The notes below the pieces were generated by a model. That model worked only from the letters and a program-made list of their open reading frames with translations. It made no database searches and was not told the DNA's origin. From IMG/VR virus record IMGVR_UViG_3300032287_002747, positions 1 through 28,509 of that record: a stretch of 28,509 bases of DNA. One strand, given 5' to 3'. Positions 1 through 6,006 of the stretch are shown here, in pieces. The translations under genes and the position numbers were made by a program. This stretch comes from a virus. How positions within the stretch are numbered: the stretch's first letter is position 1; every line of letters starts with the position of its first letter.

Positions 1-12
1 GTGTCGGAGCCA
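1..12. repeat. 12-bp terminal direct repeat, left copy
   Basis: The sequence GTGTCGGAGCCA is identical to the last 12 bases of the window and the identity stops exactly at 12. Joining the ends through it keeps a reading frame open. It may be an assembly overlap of a circular map or the duplicated 12-nt single strand of a cohesive end; it lies about 64 bp upstream of the terminase small-subunit start, the relative place of cos in lambda-like phages. Confidence 0.9.
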
Positions 13-557
13 CGCGGAGCCCGGGGGGGGTCAAAAGAGATGCCTTTAGGGGGAGGTTCTGGGGTGTGCGCCGCCGCGTCGAGCTGCGCCTGCACGCTGG
101 CCTGCCGCCGCTTGTCCACAAATGCCAGCATGCCCTTGGCTTGGATGCTGATGGCCTGCTTGGTCACGCCGAACATCTCGCCGATCTCCTTGCCGTTGAG
201 ATGACCAGGTGCCCGGAGGATGAGGCGCATGAGCTCCCAATGCCGGCGCACCCGAGGGTCCCGCGTGTAGCCAAGCATCTGCACCACGTCGTTGACGATG
301 TTGGCCACCTGCTCGCGGGAGATAAACTCATCCTGCTCGACGCGCACCTCGTTGGGCTTGTACGCCCAGATGGCCGCCTGCTCGTAGATTGGGAAGACAT
401 GGTCATGCGTGCGGGCTTCGCTGTAAGGGCCGGCGCCTTCCTCGCGCAGCTTGTCCTGCTGCACCTTGGGCAGGGACTTGAACCAGGCGTCATAGCGCTT
501 GGCGTGTTGGCGGTCCTCCTTGCTCGCCGCGTAGTCGAAGCCGTTGAGCCCGGGCAT
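1..557 (-). CDS. Helix-turn-helix protein upstream of terminase, N-terminal part (crosses the window junction)
   Basis: The gene starts at ATG 557-555, sharing one base with the TGA of the preceding gene (TGATG), and is still open at base 1. Continued from 28497 it ends at 28431, giving about 207 residues. Residues 1-115 are charged and probably helical. Residues about 121-145 (GKEIGEMFGVTKQAISIQAK) read as a helix-turn-helix of the sigma-region-4/recruitment type. The C-terminus from about 165 is a Pro/Arg/Lys-rich low-complexity tail. Family not recognised. DNA binding is inferred from the HTH. Its place next to terminase allows two roles: regulator of the late genes, or accessory packaging/cos-binding factor. 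Confidence 0.75.
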   Translation of the reverse strand, partial: MPGLNGFDYAASKEDRQHAKRYDAWFKSLPKVQQDKLREEGAGPYSEARTHDHVFPIYEQAAIWAYKPNEVRVEQDEFISREQVANIVNDVVQMLGYTRDPRVRRHWELMRLILRAPGHLNGKEIGEMFGVTKQAISIQAKGMLAFVDKRRQASVQAQLDAAAHTPEPPPKGISFDPPRAPRGSD

Positions 558-820
558 CAGTGTATCGGCCCCTCCGACTCGCTCATCCACTCGTCCAGGA
601 ACTCGGCGTCATACTCGCACGTGAACTTCTCGCCGTCGATGTGGACCACCATGCCGGGCCTCTGGTGTGTTTCCTTCTCGGGCGCGTTGATGCCGTATCG
701 GTCAAATGCCGTCCCCTTCTCCTTCTCTATGTTCACGATCTCAACGACCTCCACGGCCGACACGAAGGTCGTGTCAACGTACAGCTCGCCGCGTGTGGCA
801 AGGTCGAGGACGTAGCGCAT
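557..820 (-). CDS. Hypothetical protein, 87 aa, first gene after the main intergenic region
   Basis: ATG at 820-818, stop TGA 559-557 overlapping the next start as TGATG. It is the first gene downstream of the 494-bp non-coding stretch, so it is probably the leading gene of the transcript that continues into the HTH gene and terminase. The protein is acidic, begins MRYVLDLATRGELYVDTTF and has a C-terminal half that looks like mixed beta strands (PGMVVHIDGEKFTCEYDAEF). No membrane segment and no motif recognised. Coupling to the HTH gene suggests it belongs to the same regulatory or packaging block; function unknown. Confidence 0.65.
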   Translation of the reverse strand: MRYVLDLATRGELYVDTTFVSAVEVVEIVNIEKEKGTAFDRYGINAPEKETHQRPGMVVHIDGEKFTCEYDAEFLDEWMSESEGPIH

Positions 821-990
821 GTATGGGCATAGTAATGACTAGCCCAAGCGCCGAGGTAAGGACAAAAGATTGAACCGAAGGCCAAGGGGTCGGATGGGGG
901 TCGTTGTGTAAGCCGATAACCTGCCGTGCTATCCGAAAACAAACTTGTGTTTGGTGTGTCAAAAACAAGACGCCGTGCGTGGCGTATTAG

Positions 991-1004
991 TGCCCGCTCG
1001 GGAA
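991..1004. promoter_or_regulatory. Operator-like palindrome, copy 1
   Basis: TGCCCGCTCGGGAA: inverted repeat CCCG-CT-CGGG. It shares the 12-mer CCCGCTCGGGAA with copy 2, exactly 50 bp away, roughly five helical turns, so two bound dimers would lie on the same DNA face. The site is about 170 bp upstream of the gene starting at 820. Confidence 0.6.
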
Positions 1005-1040
1005 CATTACCCGCCAGATGTGGCGTCCAGCCTAGGATTG

Positions 1041-1054
1041 TTCCCGCTCGGGAA
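1041..1054. promoter_or_regulatory. Operator-like palindrome, copy 2
   Basis: TTCCCGCTCGGGAA: perfect 6-bp inverted repeat (TTCCCG/CGGGAA) around a CT centre. Together with copy 1 it forms a pair of sites likely read by a dimeric HTH protein; candidates encoded here are the 207-residue junction-spanning protein, the 195-residue protein at 5419-6006 and the 117-residue protein at 1315-1668. Confidence 0.65.
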
Positions 1055-1101
1055 TAGGTCCCCACCCCCGTGAGGGTGAGGGTGCTGGTCGGGCCGACTC
1101 G

Positions 1102-1195
1102 GGTTCGGAATACGATACAGCGAAGGTGGGTCAGGTGTTCGTCTTTTAGTCCGAACCTATGGGCGCTCCCATCGTGCTTCTTACACCAACACCTG
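1102..1195 (-). ncRNA. Possible structured RNA leader with competing stems
   Basis: On the minus strand, 1195-1132 can close by CAGGTGTT/AACACCTG and enclose three hairpins: GTGT-AAGAA-GCAC (1186-1174), ATGGG-AGCG-CCCAT (1172-1159) and GTTCG-N10-CGAAC (1156-1137). The last stem shares bases with the closing helix, and GGTTCGGA (1157-1150) can pair instead with TCCGAACC (1109-1102). Such mutually exclusive pairing is what attenuators and RNA switches show. It is not a tRNA: the loop sizes do not fit. Lies in the leader of the gene at 820. Structure inferred by eye only. Confidence 0.35.
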
Positions 1196-1314
1196 TTAAG
1201 TTTTAAGACTACTTTTCATAGTCCGGTTATTACGCTAGGCTGGCCATGTTGCAACAAGTGCCTTTGCTACCCCACCACGGGGCATCGTGTTATCCTGCCG
1301 ATGAACAGTAGAGC

Positions 1315-1668
1315 CTAGACCTTGCCAGCGTCGTCGCCCTTGTCAACGCAGTGGTTCACCCATGCGCCGAACTCGCCCAGGAACGGGTCGTAGGTCATCA
1401 GCTTGTGCCGGCGAAGGCGATGGCAGAAACTCTCGTAGCTTCCCGCGTACTTGCCGTCAAGGAAGGCCAGCAGCTCTTCCTTGGTCAGCGTGGCCGGCAG
1501 GGTGGCGAGGCGGGAGATCAGAGCGGCGTGGTTGTCGCGGCGCACCTGGGCGGCACGGGCGACGGCGCGTTGGCGGATGTTCTCCATGTGCTCGCGGCGT
1601 TCCCTCCAAGCCTTCTGGCGGCGGCGGCGTAGTTCGAGCATCTTCAGGATAGTTTTGGATGTGGTCAT
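1315..1668 (-). CDS. Basic, possibly DNA-binding protein, 117 aa
   Basis: Start chosen at ATG 1668-1666; an in-frame ATG at 1704 would add 12 residues but would overlap the repeat array at 1668-1726. TAG stop at 1317-1315. Residues 10-45 are very rich in Arg (LELRRRRQKAWRERREHMEN) and probably one long helix. Residues about 60-95 (TLTKEELLAFLDGKYAGSYE and the following Arg/His segment) could form a small helical DNA-binding unit. It stands alone between two intergenic regions with repeats, the usual setting of an early regulator. Family not recognised. Confidence 0.65.
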   Translation of the reverse strand: MTTSKTILKMLELRRRRQKAWRERREHMENIRQRAVARAAQVRRDNHAALISRLATLPATLTKEELLAFLDGKYAGSYESFCHRLRRHKLMTYDPFLGEFGAWVNHCVDKGDDAGKV

Positions 1669-1726
1669 AGGTTTAAAGTCTTTGTATTTCCTTAACTGGC
1701 CCACCCTTAGGTTTAAGTAGGTTTAA
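1668..1726. repeat. Three TAGGTTTAA repeats upstream of the 117-aa gene
   Basis: Exact copies of TAGGTTTAA at 1668-1676, 1708-1716 and 1718-1726; the last two are in tandem with a 10-bp period. The first abuts the start codon of the downstream gene, the last contains the palindrome GTTTAAAC. The one-turn spacing fits operators or short iterons that put bound protein on one face of the helix. Confidence 0.55.
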
Positions 1727-1908
1727 ACGTAGGGTTGCCGAGCATCCCACGTAGTGGGTAAATGCGAAGGCATACCCACATTGTAGTATTACAATGACGG
1801 AAACAGATAAGGAAAAAATTACAGAGGTAAGCAACGGCACGGGCTTTGCCAAGGATTGGCTAGGAGGCGATTTAAGGTGGGGGTGCGGCCTTAAGGCTGT
1901 CCTACCCC
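1669..1908. other. Intergenic region (240 bp) with repeats and a palindrome
   Basis: Lies between the primase-helicase stop and the 117-aa gene. Besides the TAGGTTTAA repeats and the palindrome at 1779-1796 it has a CCCAC/GTGGG hairpin (1746-1758), an A-rich patch (about 1800-1827) and the 10-bp palindrome GCCTTAAGGC (1888-1897) just after the primase-helicase stop. That palindrome, flanked by GGTGAGGGG and CCCCCACC on the minus strand, could fold into a long stem ending the replication transcript, but no T-run follows. Candidate promoter region; no consensus -10/-35 pair found. Confidence 0.5.
1779..1796. promoter_or_regulatory. Perfect 7-bp inverted repeat, operator-like
   Basis: CATTGTA-GTAT-TACAATG, 7-bp arms with a 4-bp centre, about 110 bp upstream of the 117-aa gene. 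AT-rich and symmetric, as expected for an HTH dimer site; on the minus strand the TACAAT arm also resembles a -10 element. Confidence 0.5.
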
Positions 1909-3822
1909 TCACCGAATGCTATCCCCGCCCCTAGACCCCTTGGCGGGGCTGGAATGGGGCTTCCCTTGGGCGGGTAGGCTATCCCCTAGGGCATAGACCC
2001 AGCGGAGGGTGCCGGGCTGGGTCGAGTGGGCCAGTTTCACGTAGGGGACGAACTTGCCTTCAGAGTTGCGCAGGCCGGATCGCGTCTGGCGCTTGGAGAA
2101 GCCGAAGCGGAAGGTTGCCTGCTCTTCCCCTTCCTCGGGCTTGGTTCTAAACAAAAACCCCGAATCTCGTGCGAAATTGCACCATTCTGCCGCTCCACTT
2201 CCTAGATAGGCCAGCTGCTGGGGCATCATGCTGTCGAGGTCGAGGCCGGCGGTGGGTTTGTTGGTATGGTGGTAGTAGACCAGGGCGACGCCGGTGCGCT
2301 GGAGGAGCGGGAGGATGAGGCCGCGAAGGAAGGCGGAGGTTTCCTTCTGATCGGCAATCTCGAAGTCCACAAATGCAAGAAGGGGGTCCACCACCACGAC
2401 GTCTGGGTTGTACTGTTTGATGTAACGCTCCAGGGCCTCGACGAAGGCGGCGCCGCGGGCCTTGGTGTTGCGCACGATAAAGAGCTGCTCCTTGAGTCGG
2501 GCCTTCTCGCCCATGGTGAAGTCTCGCGTCGAGCCGGCCCACATCTCGGCCATGTCGCCGAAGTCGTTCTCGGAGTTGATGAGGAGCATCTTGAGCGGGC
2601 GGACTGGCTGGAGGCCGAACAGGTTGAGCCCGAGCGCCCAGTGGGTGCACATCTGCATGCACAGGGTGGACTTGCCGGTGCCGGCGAAGCCGACGATCTG
2701 GAGGGCGTACCCTTTGCAGAGCCAACGGCGCTCACGTCCGACGAGGACAGTGGGGTCGGCGGCGGAGTCGAAGCCGTCCATCTGCTCCAGGTCGAACACC
2801 TCGGTGCCGTCGGCGGCCTGCTGGAGGGCTTCGTCCTGCTGGCCTTTCCACGCGGCCCACGCTTCCCAGTTGGGCAATCCCTGGTTGATGTCAATAAGAG
2901 CCTGCCGCTTGTCGCCACGGATCGCGCAAGGGAGGCGGGTGAAGCGCGACGGGTTCTTGTTCTGCTTATCGGGCGGGCAGTCGGCGAAGAGGGCGAAGAC
3001 TTGGGCGACGCGGGCGTCGTACTCGGCGCGGTCCTTGGCGTCCACGCGGACCCAAGCGTGCACGGACTTGCCGCCCGAGTCCACGATGGCGGTGACGGGA
3101 AGGTTGGAGCGGGCGATGCGGGCGCGCTGCTCTTCCTTGGTGCCGGTGTCCCATTCAAGCAGGACGTGGCGGTAGGCGGTGATGCTGGCGTCCTTGCCGT
3201 CGGCGTCCTTGACGGGGTTGATGCGGACGAAGGAGCCGGCGGGGCCGCCGTCGAGCTGCGCGTCGAGGCCGATGAGGTTGTTCCAGTCGGTGGCCGTCTT
3301 CACGATGCCCTTGCCGGCGGGGCGTCCCTTGCCATCGGCGCCGAGGTCGGCGGGCGTCTCGATCTGCACCTGCTCGTCGGGACGGAAGGCCGCGAAGAGG
3401 AAGTCGGTGAAGGTGAGGAACTCGGAGGGGGCGACGATGGCCGGCGAGGAGGGGGGAGGCAGGTCGGCCAGGGTGGCGGTCTTAGGGGGCTGGCTAATCT
3501 TCACGCTGGGGCTGGCTGGTTTAAAGTCTGGCACGTGGGGCTTGGCGCCGTCGAGCAGCCAACCCTTGGGCTTGTCGTGGGCACGGCGGCCGGCCTCGCG
3601 AATCTTGCGCTCCAGCTCCTTCTCGTCCCAGGAGGGCGAGCACTTGGTGTTGTTGTACTCGCGGAGGAGGTCGAGGGCGGTGGCGTCGTCGAAGGCGTAG
3701 CCGTGGGCCAGCACAGTGGCGGCGCGGAAGAGGGCGTCGTGGCCCTTCTGGCCTTCGATGGACTCGGGGAGGGTGGCAAGGTACTTCCTTGCCCGGGCGA
3801 TTAGGTCGTCGGGGTTTTGCAT
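1909..3822 (-). CDS. Fused primase (AEP-like) and RepA-type replicative helicase, 637 aa
   Basis: Multidomain replication protein. Residues 1-95 resemble the helical primase C-terminal/PriCT type (WDEKELERKIREAGRRAHD). Residues about 190-320 look like an archaeo-eukaryotic primase core: acidic segment LLEWDTGT (about 221-228), SGGKSVHAWVRV (249-260, the S-x-H motif) and PSRFTRLPCA (291-300). Residues about 365-600 are a RepA/RecA-like ATPase: Walker A GFAGTGKST (378-386), Walker B DVVVVDPLLAF (474-484), and YYHHTNKP (516-523). It would prime and unwind phage DNA; no DNA polymerase is encoded, so the host enzyme is presumably recruited. ATG 3822 lies 22 bp after the preceding stop. Last gene of the replication block; its 3' end holds half of an 18-bp dispersed repeat. 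Confidence 0.88.
   Translation of the reverse strand: MQNPDDLIARARKYLATLPESIEGQKGHDALFRAATVLAHGYAFDDATALDLLREYNNTKCSPSWDEKELERKIREAGRRAHDKPKGWLLDGAKPHVPDFKPASPSVKISQPPKTATLADLPPPSSPAIVAPSEFLTFTDFLFAAFRPDEQVQIETPADLGADGKGRPAGKGIVKTATDWNNLIGLDAQLDGGPAGSFVRINPVKDADGKDASITAYRHVLLEWDTGTKEEQRARIARSNLPVTAIVDSGGKSVHAWVRVDAKDRAEYDARVAQVFALFADCPPDKQNKNPSRFTRLPCAIRGDKRQALIDINQGLPNWEAWAAWKGQQDEALQQAADGTEVFDLEQMDGFDSAADPTVLVGRERRWLCKGYALQIVGFAGTGKSTLCMQMCTHWALGLNLFGLQPVRPLKMLLINSENDFGDMAEMWAGSTRDFTMGEKARLKEQLFIVRNTKARGAAFVEALERYIKQYNPDVVVVDPLLAFVDFEIADQKETSAFLRGLILPLLQRTGVALVYYHHTNKPTAGLDLDSMMPQQLAYLGSGAAEWCNFARDSGFLFRTKPEEGEEQATFRFGFSKRQTRSGLRNSEGKFVPYVKLAHSTQPGTLRWVYALGDSLPAQGKPHSSPAKGSRGGDSIR
1931..1948 (+). 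repeat. 18-bp dispersed inverted repeat, copy A
   Basis: CTAGACCCCTTGGCGGGG on the plus strand, inside the 3' end of the primase-helicase gene; its exact reverse complement is at 11683-11700. In the minus-strand transcript this copy also sits in a potential hairpin CCCCGCC/GGCGGGG (1948-1922). Confidence 0.8.
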
Positions 3823-3843
3823 GGCTTGCGGGGAGGGGTATGC

Positions 3844-4140
3844 CTAGCGGGTGGGCTTCTGTCGAGCCTTCTTGCGGGCGGGGCCGTAGTAGGGGGCGCG
3901 GCGGACGTACTTGCCGGTGTAGCGGCGCAGCTCGATGCGCTCCAGGATGCCGGCCTTGACGCCTTCGCCGAGGTAGCGCTTGGCGCAGGAGCGTTTGCAC
4001 TTCCAGCGCTTCTCCCAGTAGTCGATTGGGTGGAAGCCTGGCGGGGCCTTCTCGGCCTGCTTCTGGATCTCGGAGACGATGGCGTCGAGGATGTCGTCCT
4101 TTACGCGGAAAGACGCGACGATGCTGTTTCCTTGGCTCAT
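3844..4140 (-). CDS. Small basic protein, 98 aa, possible DNA-binding
   Basis: ATG 4140-4138 overlaps the stop of the metallophosphoesterase gene as ATGA. The protein begins MSQGNSIVASFRVKDDILDA and becomes strongly basic (KRWKCKRSCAKRYLGEGVKA, then a C-terminus with RRAPYYGPARKKARQKPTR). The middle, CAKRYLGEGVKAGILERIEL, could be a winged-helix recognition region, as the pattern 'xxYLxxGVKxGxLxRxxxxRYTGKY' is common in small winged-helix proteins. Gene context (just upstream of the primase-helicase) suggests a replication or regulatory accessory role. Family not recognised. Confidence 0.7.
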   Translation of the reverse strand: MSQGNSIVASFRVKDDILDAIVSEIQKQAEKAPPGFHPIDYWEKRWKCKRSCAKRYLGEGVKAGILERIELRRYTGKYVRRAPYYGPARKKARQKPTR

Positions 4141-4919
4141 TTGGCGCGGGGGTCCCAGAAGTTGACAGTCGTGGGCATTATCCAGCGGCGGCCGACGCGG
4201 TGCACCAGCCAGCACTTATAATCGTCGCCGTCGATGATGCCGGCCCCGAAGCCGTTGCCCCACCTTGACGTCATCATGCGCGTGCCAGCGTAGCGTTGGC
4301 GGGGGATGTCGCAGAGGCAACCAGCGGAGAAGGCCACGCCGCCGTGGAACTTGGAGAGGTTGACCTGGGCGAGTGTGTGGTCGTGGCCGGCCATCCAGAA
4401 GCCGCCCTCGGGGGCGTAGTGAAGGCCCTGCTTCACAGTCGAGCCGGCGCCGAAGGCATAGCCGTGGCCCCATCGGCCAGGGCCTACGGAAAGGATGCCC
4501 TCTTCGGCGTGGTATGGCAGGATCTCCTTGAAGCCGTAGCAGCGGGCGTTGGTCTCGACCTCTTTCCAGACGGACTCGACGCGCTCGACGAGCAGGGCGT
4601 TGGTCTCGGTCTCCATGATGTGGTGCACGCGGGCCTCGTGGTTGCCGGGGAGCCAGACTTTGCGGGCCTTCTTGCCGGCGGCGCGGCCGAGCTGGCGCAT
4701 GAACTCGTTGCCGGCCTTGATGTCTTCCTTGAGGGATTGCCCGGTCTCGCCCTTGCTGGCGTTCTGGCGGAGGGAGCGGAAGTCGTACTGATCCCCGCCG
4801 GCGATGACCAGGTTGGGCTTGAAGAAGGCGATGTACTGCATGAGCGCGGCCATGGAGTCCTTGCAGACCATGTCCCCGTGGGAGTCGGACGCGAAGACGA
4901 AGCGGACGGGCTCGCTCAC
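4137..4919 (-). CDS. Calcineurin-like metallophosphoesterase, 260 aa
   Basis: GTG 4919-4917 overlaps the preceding TGA (GTGA), matching the coupling rule of this genome. All metal-ligand motifs of the family are present in order: FASDSHGD (D12, H14), AGGDQYD (D43), PGNHEAR (N93, H94) and AGHDHTLAQ (H179, H181). The fold is therefore secure; the substrate is not. Phage members include SbcD/Mre11-like nucleases, nucleotide hydrolases and uncharacterised enzymes. The immediately upstream, coupled partner is a long coiled-coil protein, so a nuclease-plus-coil arrangement is conceivable, but the 260-residue length leaves no room for the extra domains of SbcD. Confidence 0.85.
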   Translation of the reverse strand: MSEPVRFVFASDSHGDMVCKDSMAALMQYIAFFKPNLVIAGGDQYDFRSLRQNASKGETGQSLKEDIKAGNEFMRQLGRAAGKKARKVWLPGNHEARVHHIMETETNALLVERVESVWKEVETNARCYGFKEILPYHAEEGILSVGPGRWGHGYAFGAGSTVKQGLHYAPEGGFWMAGHDHTLAQVNLSKFHGGVAFSAGCLCDIPRQRYAGTRMMTSRWGNGFGAGIIDGDDYKCWLVHRVGRRWIMPTTVNFWDPRAK

Positions 4920-5422
4920 GACTGCTTGCCCTCCTTGGCATCGTTCCATTCATCGGCAAGAGCTTTGGGGCGTTCTCCGGCCATGCCCTGGAGGCCGCTG
5001 GCCATAGCGTCCCCGGCCTTGGTCAGCCGCTCGACCTCGGCCTTGAGGCTATCGCATTCGACTGCCAGCACGCTGTTCTCCGCTTGGCGGGCTTGGCACT
5101 CGGCCTTGAGGCGGGTCTGGTCATCAATCAAGGCGGCGACCTGTGTCTGCAAACCATACACCTCGTTGTTGGCTTTCTGCCATTCACGCACAAGTCTGTC
5201 CTCGTTCTCCTTTTCCATCTGAATGTCGGAAGTCAGCCGCTCGACCTCGGCCTTGAGGCGGGCGATGGTGTCCTTAGACTGCTCGGCGGCGTAAAGGTAG
5301 GCGGTGGTCATGTCACGCTCGTCGCCCTTGCGTAGCCTTTCGACCTCGGCCTTGAGGCGGGCGTTCTCGGCCTTCAGCTCGCCGATGCGCTTCATCATCG
5401 ACGCTTCGAGAGAGATGCTCAC
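4916..5422 (-). CDS. Coiled-coil protein with LKAEVERL repeats, 168 aa
   Basis: GTG 5422-5420 overlaps the stop of the HTH gene (GTGA); an in-frame ATG lies nine residues in. Nearly the whole length is heptad-rich: RLKAEVERL occurs at about 23-31 and 55-63, a degenerate RLKAECQ near 104, and SLKAEVERL near 124-132. The repeats are also near identical in DNA. No ATPase motif, membrane segment or signal is present. It is sandwiched by overlaps between an HTH gene and the metallophosphoesterase. It probably forms a rod or oligomerises; function unknown. Confidence 0.75.
   Translation of the reverse strand: MSISLEASMMKRIGELKAENARLKAEVERLRKGDERDMTTAYLYAAEQSKDTIARLKAEVERLTSDIQMEKENEDRLVREWQKANNEVYGLQTQVAALIDDQTRLKAECQARQAENSVLAVECDSLKAEVERLTKAGDAMASGLQGMAGERPKALADEWNDAKEGKQS
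5022..5363. repeat. Intragenic 24-28 bp direct repeats in the coiled-coil gene
   Basis: A 28-bp block at 5022-5049 recurs exactly at 5232-5259; its core TCGACCTCGGCCTTGAGG extends to a 24-bp match shared by 5241-5264 and 5340-5363. All encode LKAEVERL-type heptads in the same frame. Exact DNA identity indicates recent duplication or ongoing recombination rather than only protein-level selection. Confidence 0.85.
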
Positions 5423-6006
5423 AGGCGCACCTTGCCTTTCACAGTGCGGGGGCGGTAGACCTTGGCGATCGTGATGCCCAGGCGGCGGGAGCCCGCGTAA
5501 AGGGTCGGGTAGGGGATGCCGGACTCGGCCGCAGCTTGACGGAGTGTCAGGCCGCAGGCCCGGGCCTTGAGCAGGGTCTGCTCCACGCTGTCGCTGGTCT
5601 TGCGCTGGGGCGTGGCCTTGATGTTGGACGCAAGCAGGTTGCCTCCCTCTCGTCGGGCGTTGAGGGTCGAGCCGCCGCCCCAGGCTAACTTCCGCCGGCA
5701 ACCAGCGGGCCACGTGGCGCCGACCTTTTCGAGGAAGGCGTTGACGACCTCGACCTTGACCTTGGCCATCTCGGCGGCCTCGTGGGCGGTAAAGTTCTGG
5801 CGGTAGGCAAGCCGGCATTGGGCGGCGAGGCGCTTCTCTTCGGGGGTCCACTTGCCCTGGTCCTTGAGCCAGTTGCGGTGGATGCCGGAAGGGCAGCGAG
5901 AGAGGAACTTGAGGCGGGCCGGCGTGATGGCCCACTTCTTGGAGAGGTCGTACAGGTCGGCGGGGGTGTCCCCGTAGCCGGCGAGGGTGAAGGGGTCGAT
6001 GCTCAC
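5419..6006 (-). CDS. Helix-turn-helix DNA-binding protein, 195 aa
   Basis: GTG 6006-6004 overlaps the stop of the kinase gene (GTGA). Residues about 152-175 (GLTLRQAAAESGIPYPTLYA) are a clear HTH of the transposase/recruitment type. A second HTH-like segment is at 71-95 (NFTAHEAAEMAKVKVEVVNA). The linker (100-135) and C-terminus (AKVYRPRTVKGKVRL) are basic. Two HTH units in one chain suggest recognition of a long or bipartite site. It could be a transcriptional regulator of the block, or assist replication; family not identified. Confidence 0.72.
   Translation of the reverse strand: MSIDPFTLAGYGDTPADLYDLSKKWAITPARLKFLSRCPSGIHRNWLKDQGKWTPEEKRLAAQCRLAYRQNFTAHEAAEMAKVKVEVVNAFLEKVGATWPAGCRRKLAWGGGSTLNARREGGNLLASNIKATPQRKTSDSVEQTLLKARACGLTLRQAAAESGIPYPTLYAGSRRLGITIAKVYRPRTVKGKVRL

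Larger units (their letters stand above)
821..1314. other. Main intergenic region (494 bp), candidate control region or origin
   Basis: No credible gene lies here on either strand. It looks less GC-rich than the genes and holds two operator-like palindromes (991-1004, 1041-1054), an RNA-foldable block (1102-1195), a small GACTA/TAGTC hairpin (1207-1223) and a CCCC/GGGG hairpin (1270-1282) just past the stop of the gene at 1315. It separates the end of the replication block from the gene pair that precedes terminase, so it probably carries the start of the late transcript, and might be the replication origin. No sigma70-type promoter with correct spacing was found. Confidence 0.6.

Noticed and set aside
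957-962. TTGACA on the minus strand as a -35 element for the gene at 820
   Set aside because: No acceptable -10 hexamer at 16-18 bp; the nearest AT-rich candidate is about 22 bp away. Not reported as a promoter.
1132-1195. tRNA gene
   Set aside because: Four-way folding is possible, but the anticodon-like loop has 4 nt, the T-like loop 10 nt, and the stems share bases; no CCA or conserved D/T-loop residues.
1070-1318. 82-codon plus-strand frame in the main intergenic region
   Set aside because: Cys/Pro-rich, no domain, lies on the strand otherwise unused, and crosses the foldable RNA block and a hairpin.
1673-1912. 79-codon minus-strand frame in the intergenic region
   Set aside because: It runs across the repeats and palindromes, has no recognisable domain, and its start overlaps the primase-helicase stop. 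Composition is unlike the genes.
2266-3804. 512-codon open frame on the plus strand
   Set aside because: It is opposite the primase-helicase gene, which has full Walker and primase motifs. The plus-strand product is a Gly/Val/Leu-rich composition artefact of GC-rich antisense DNA.
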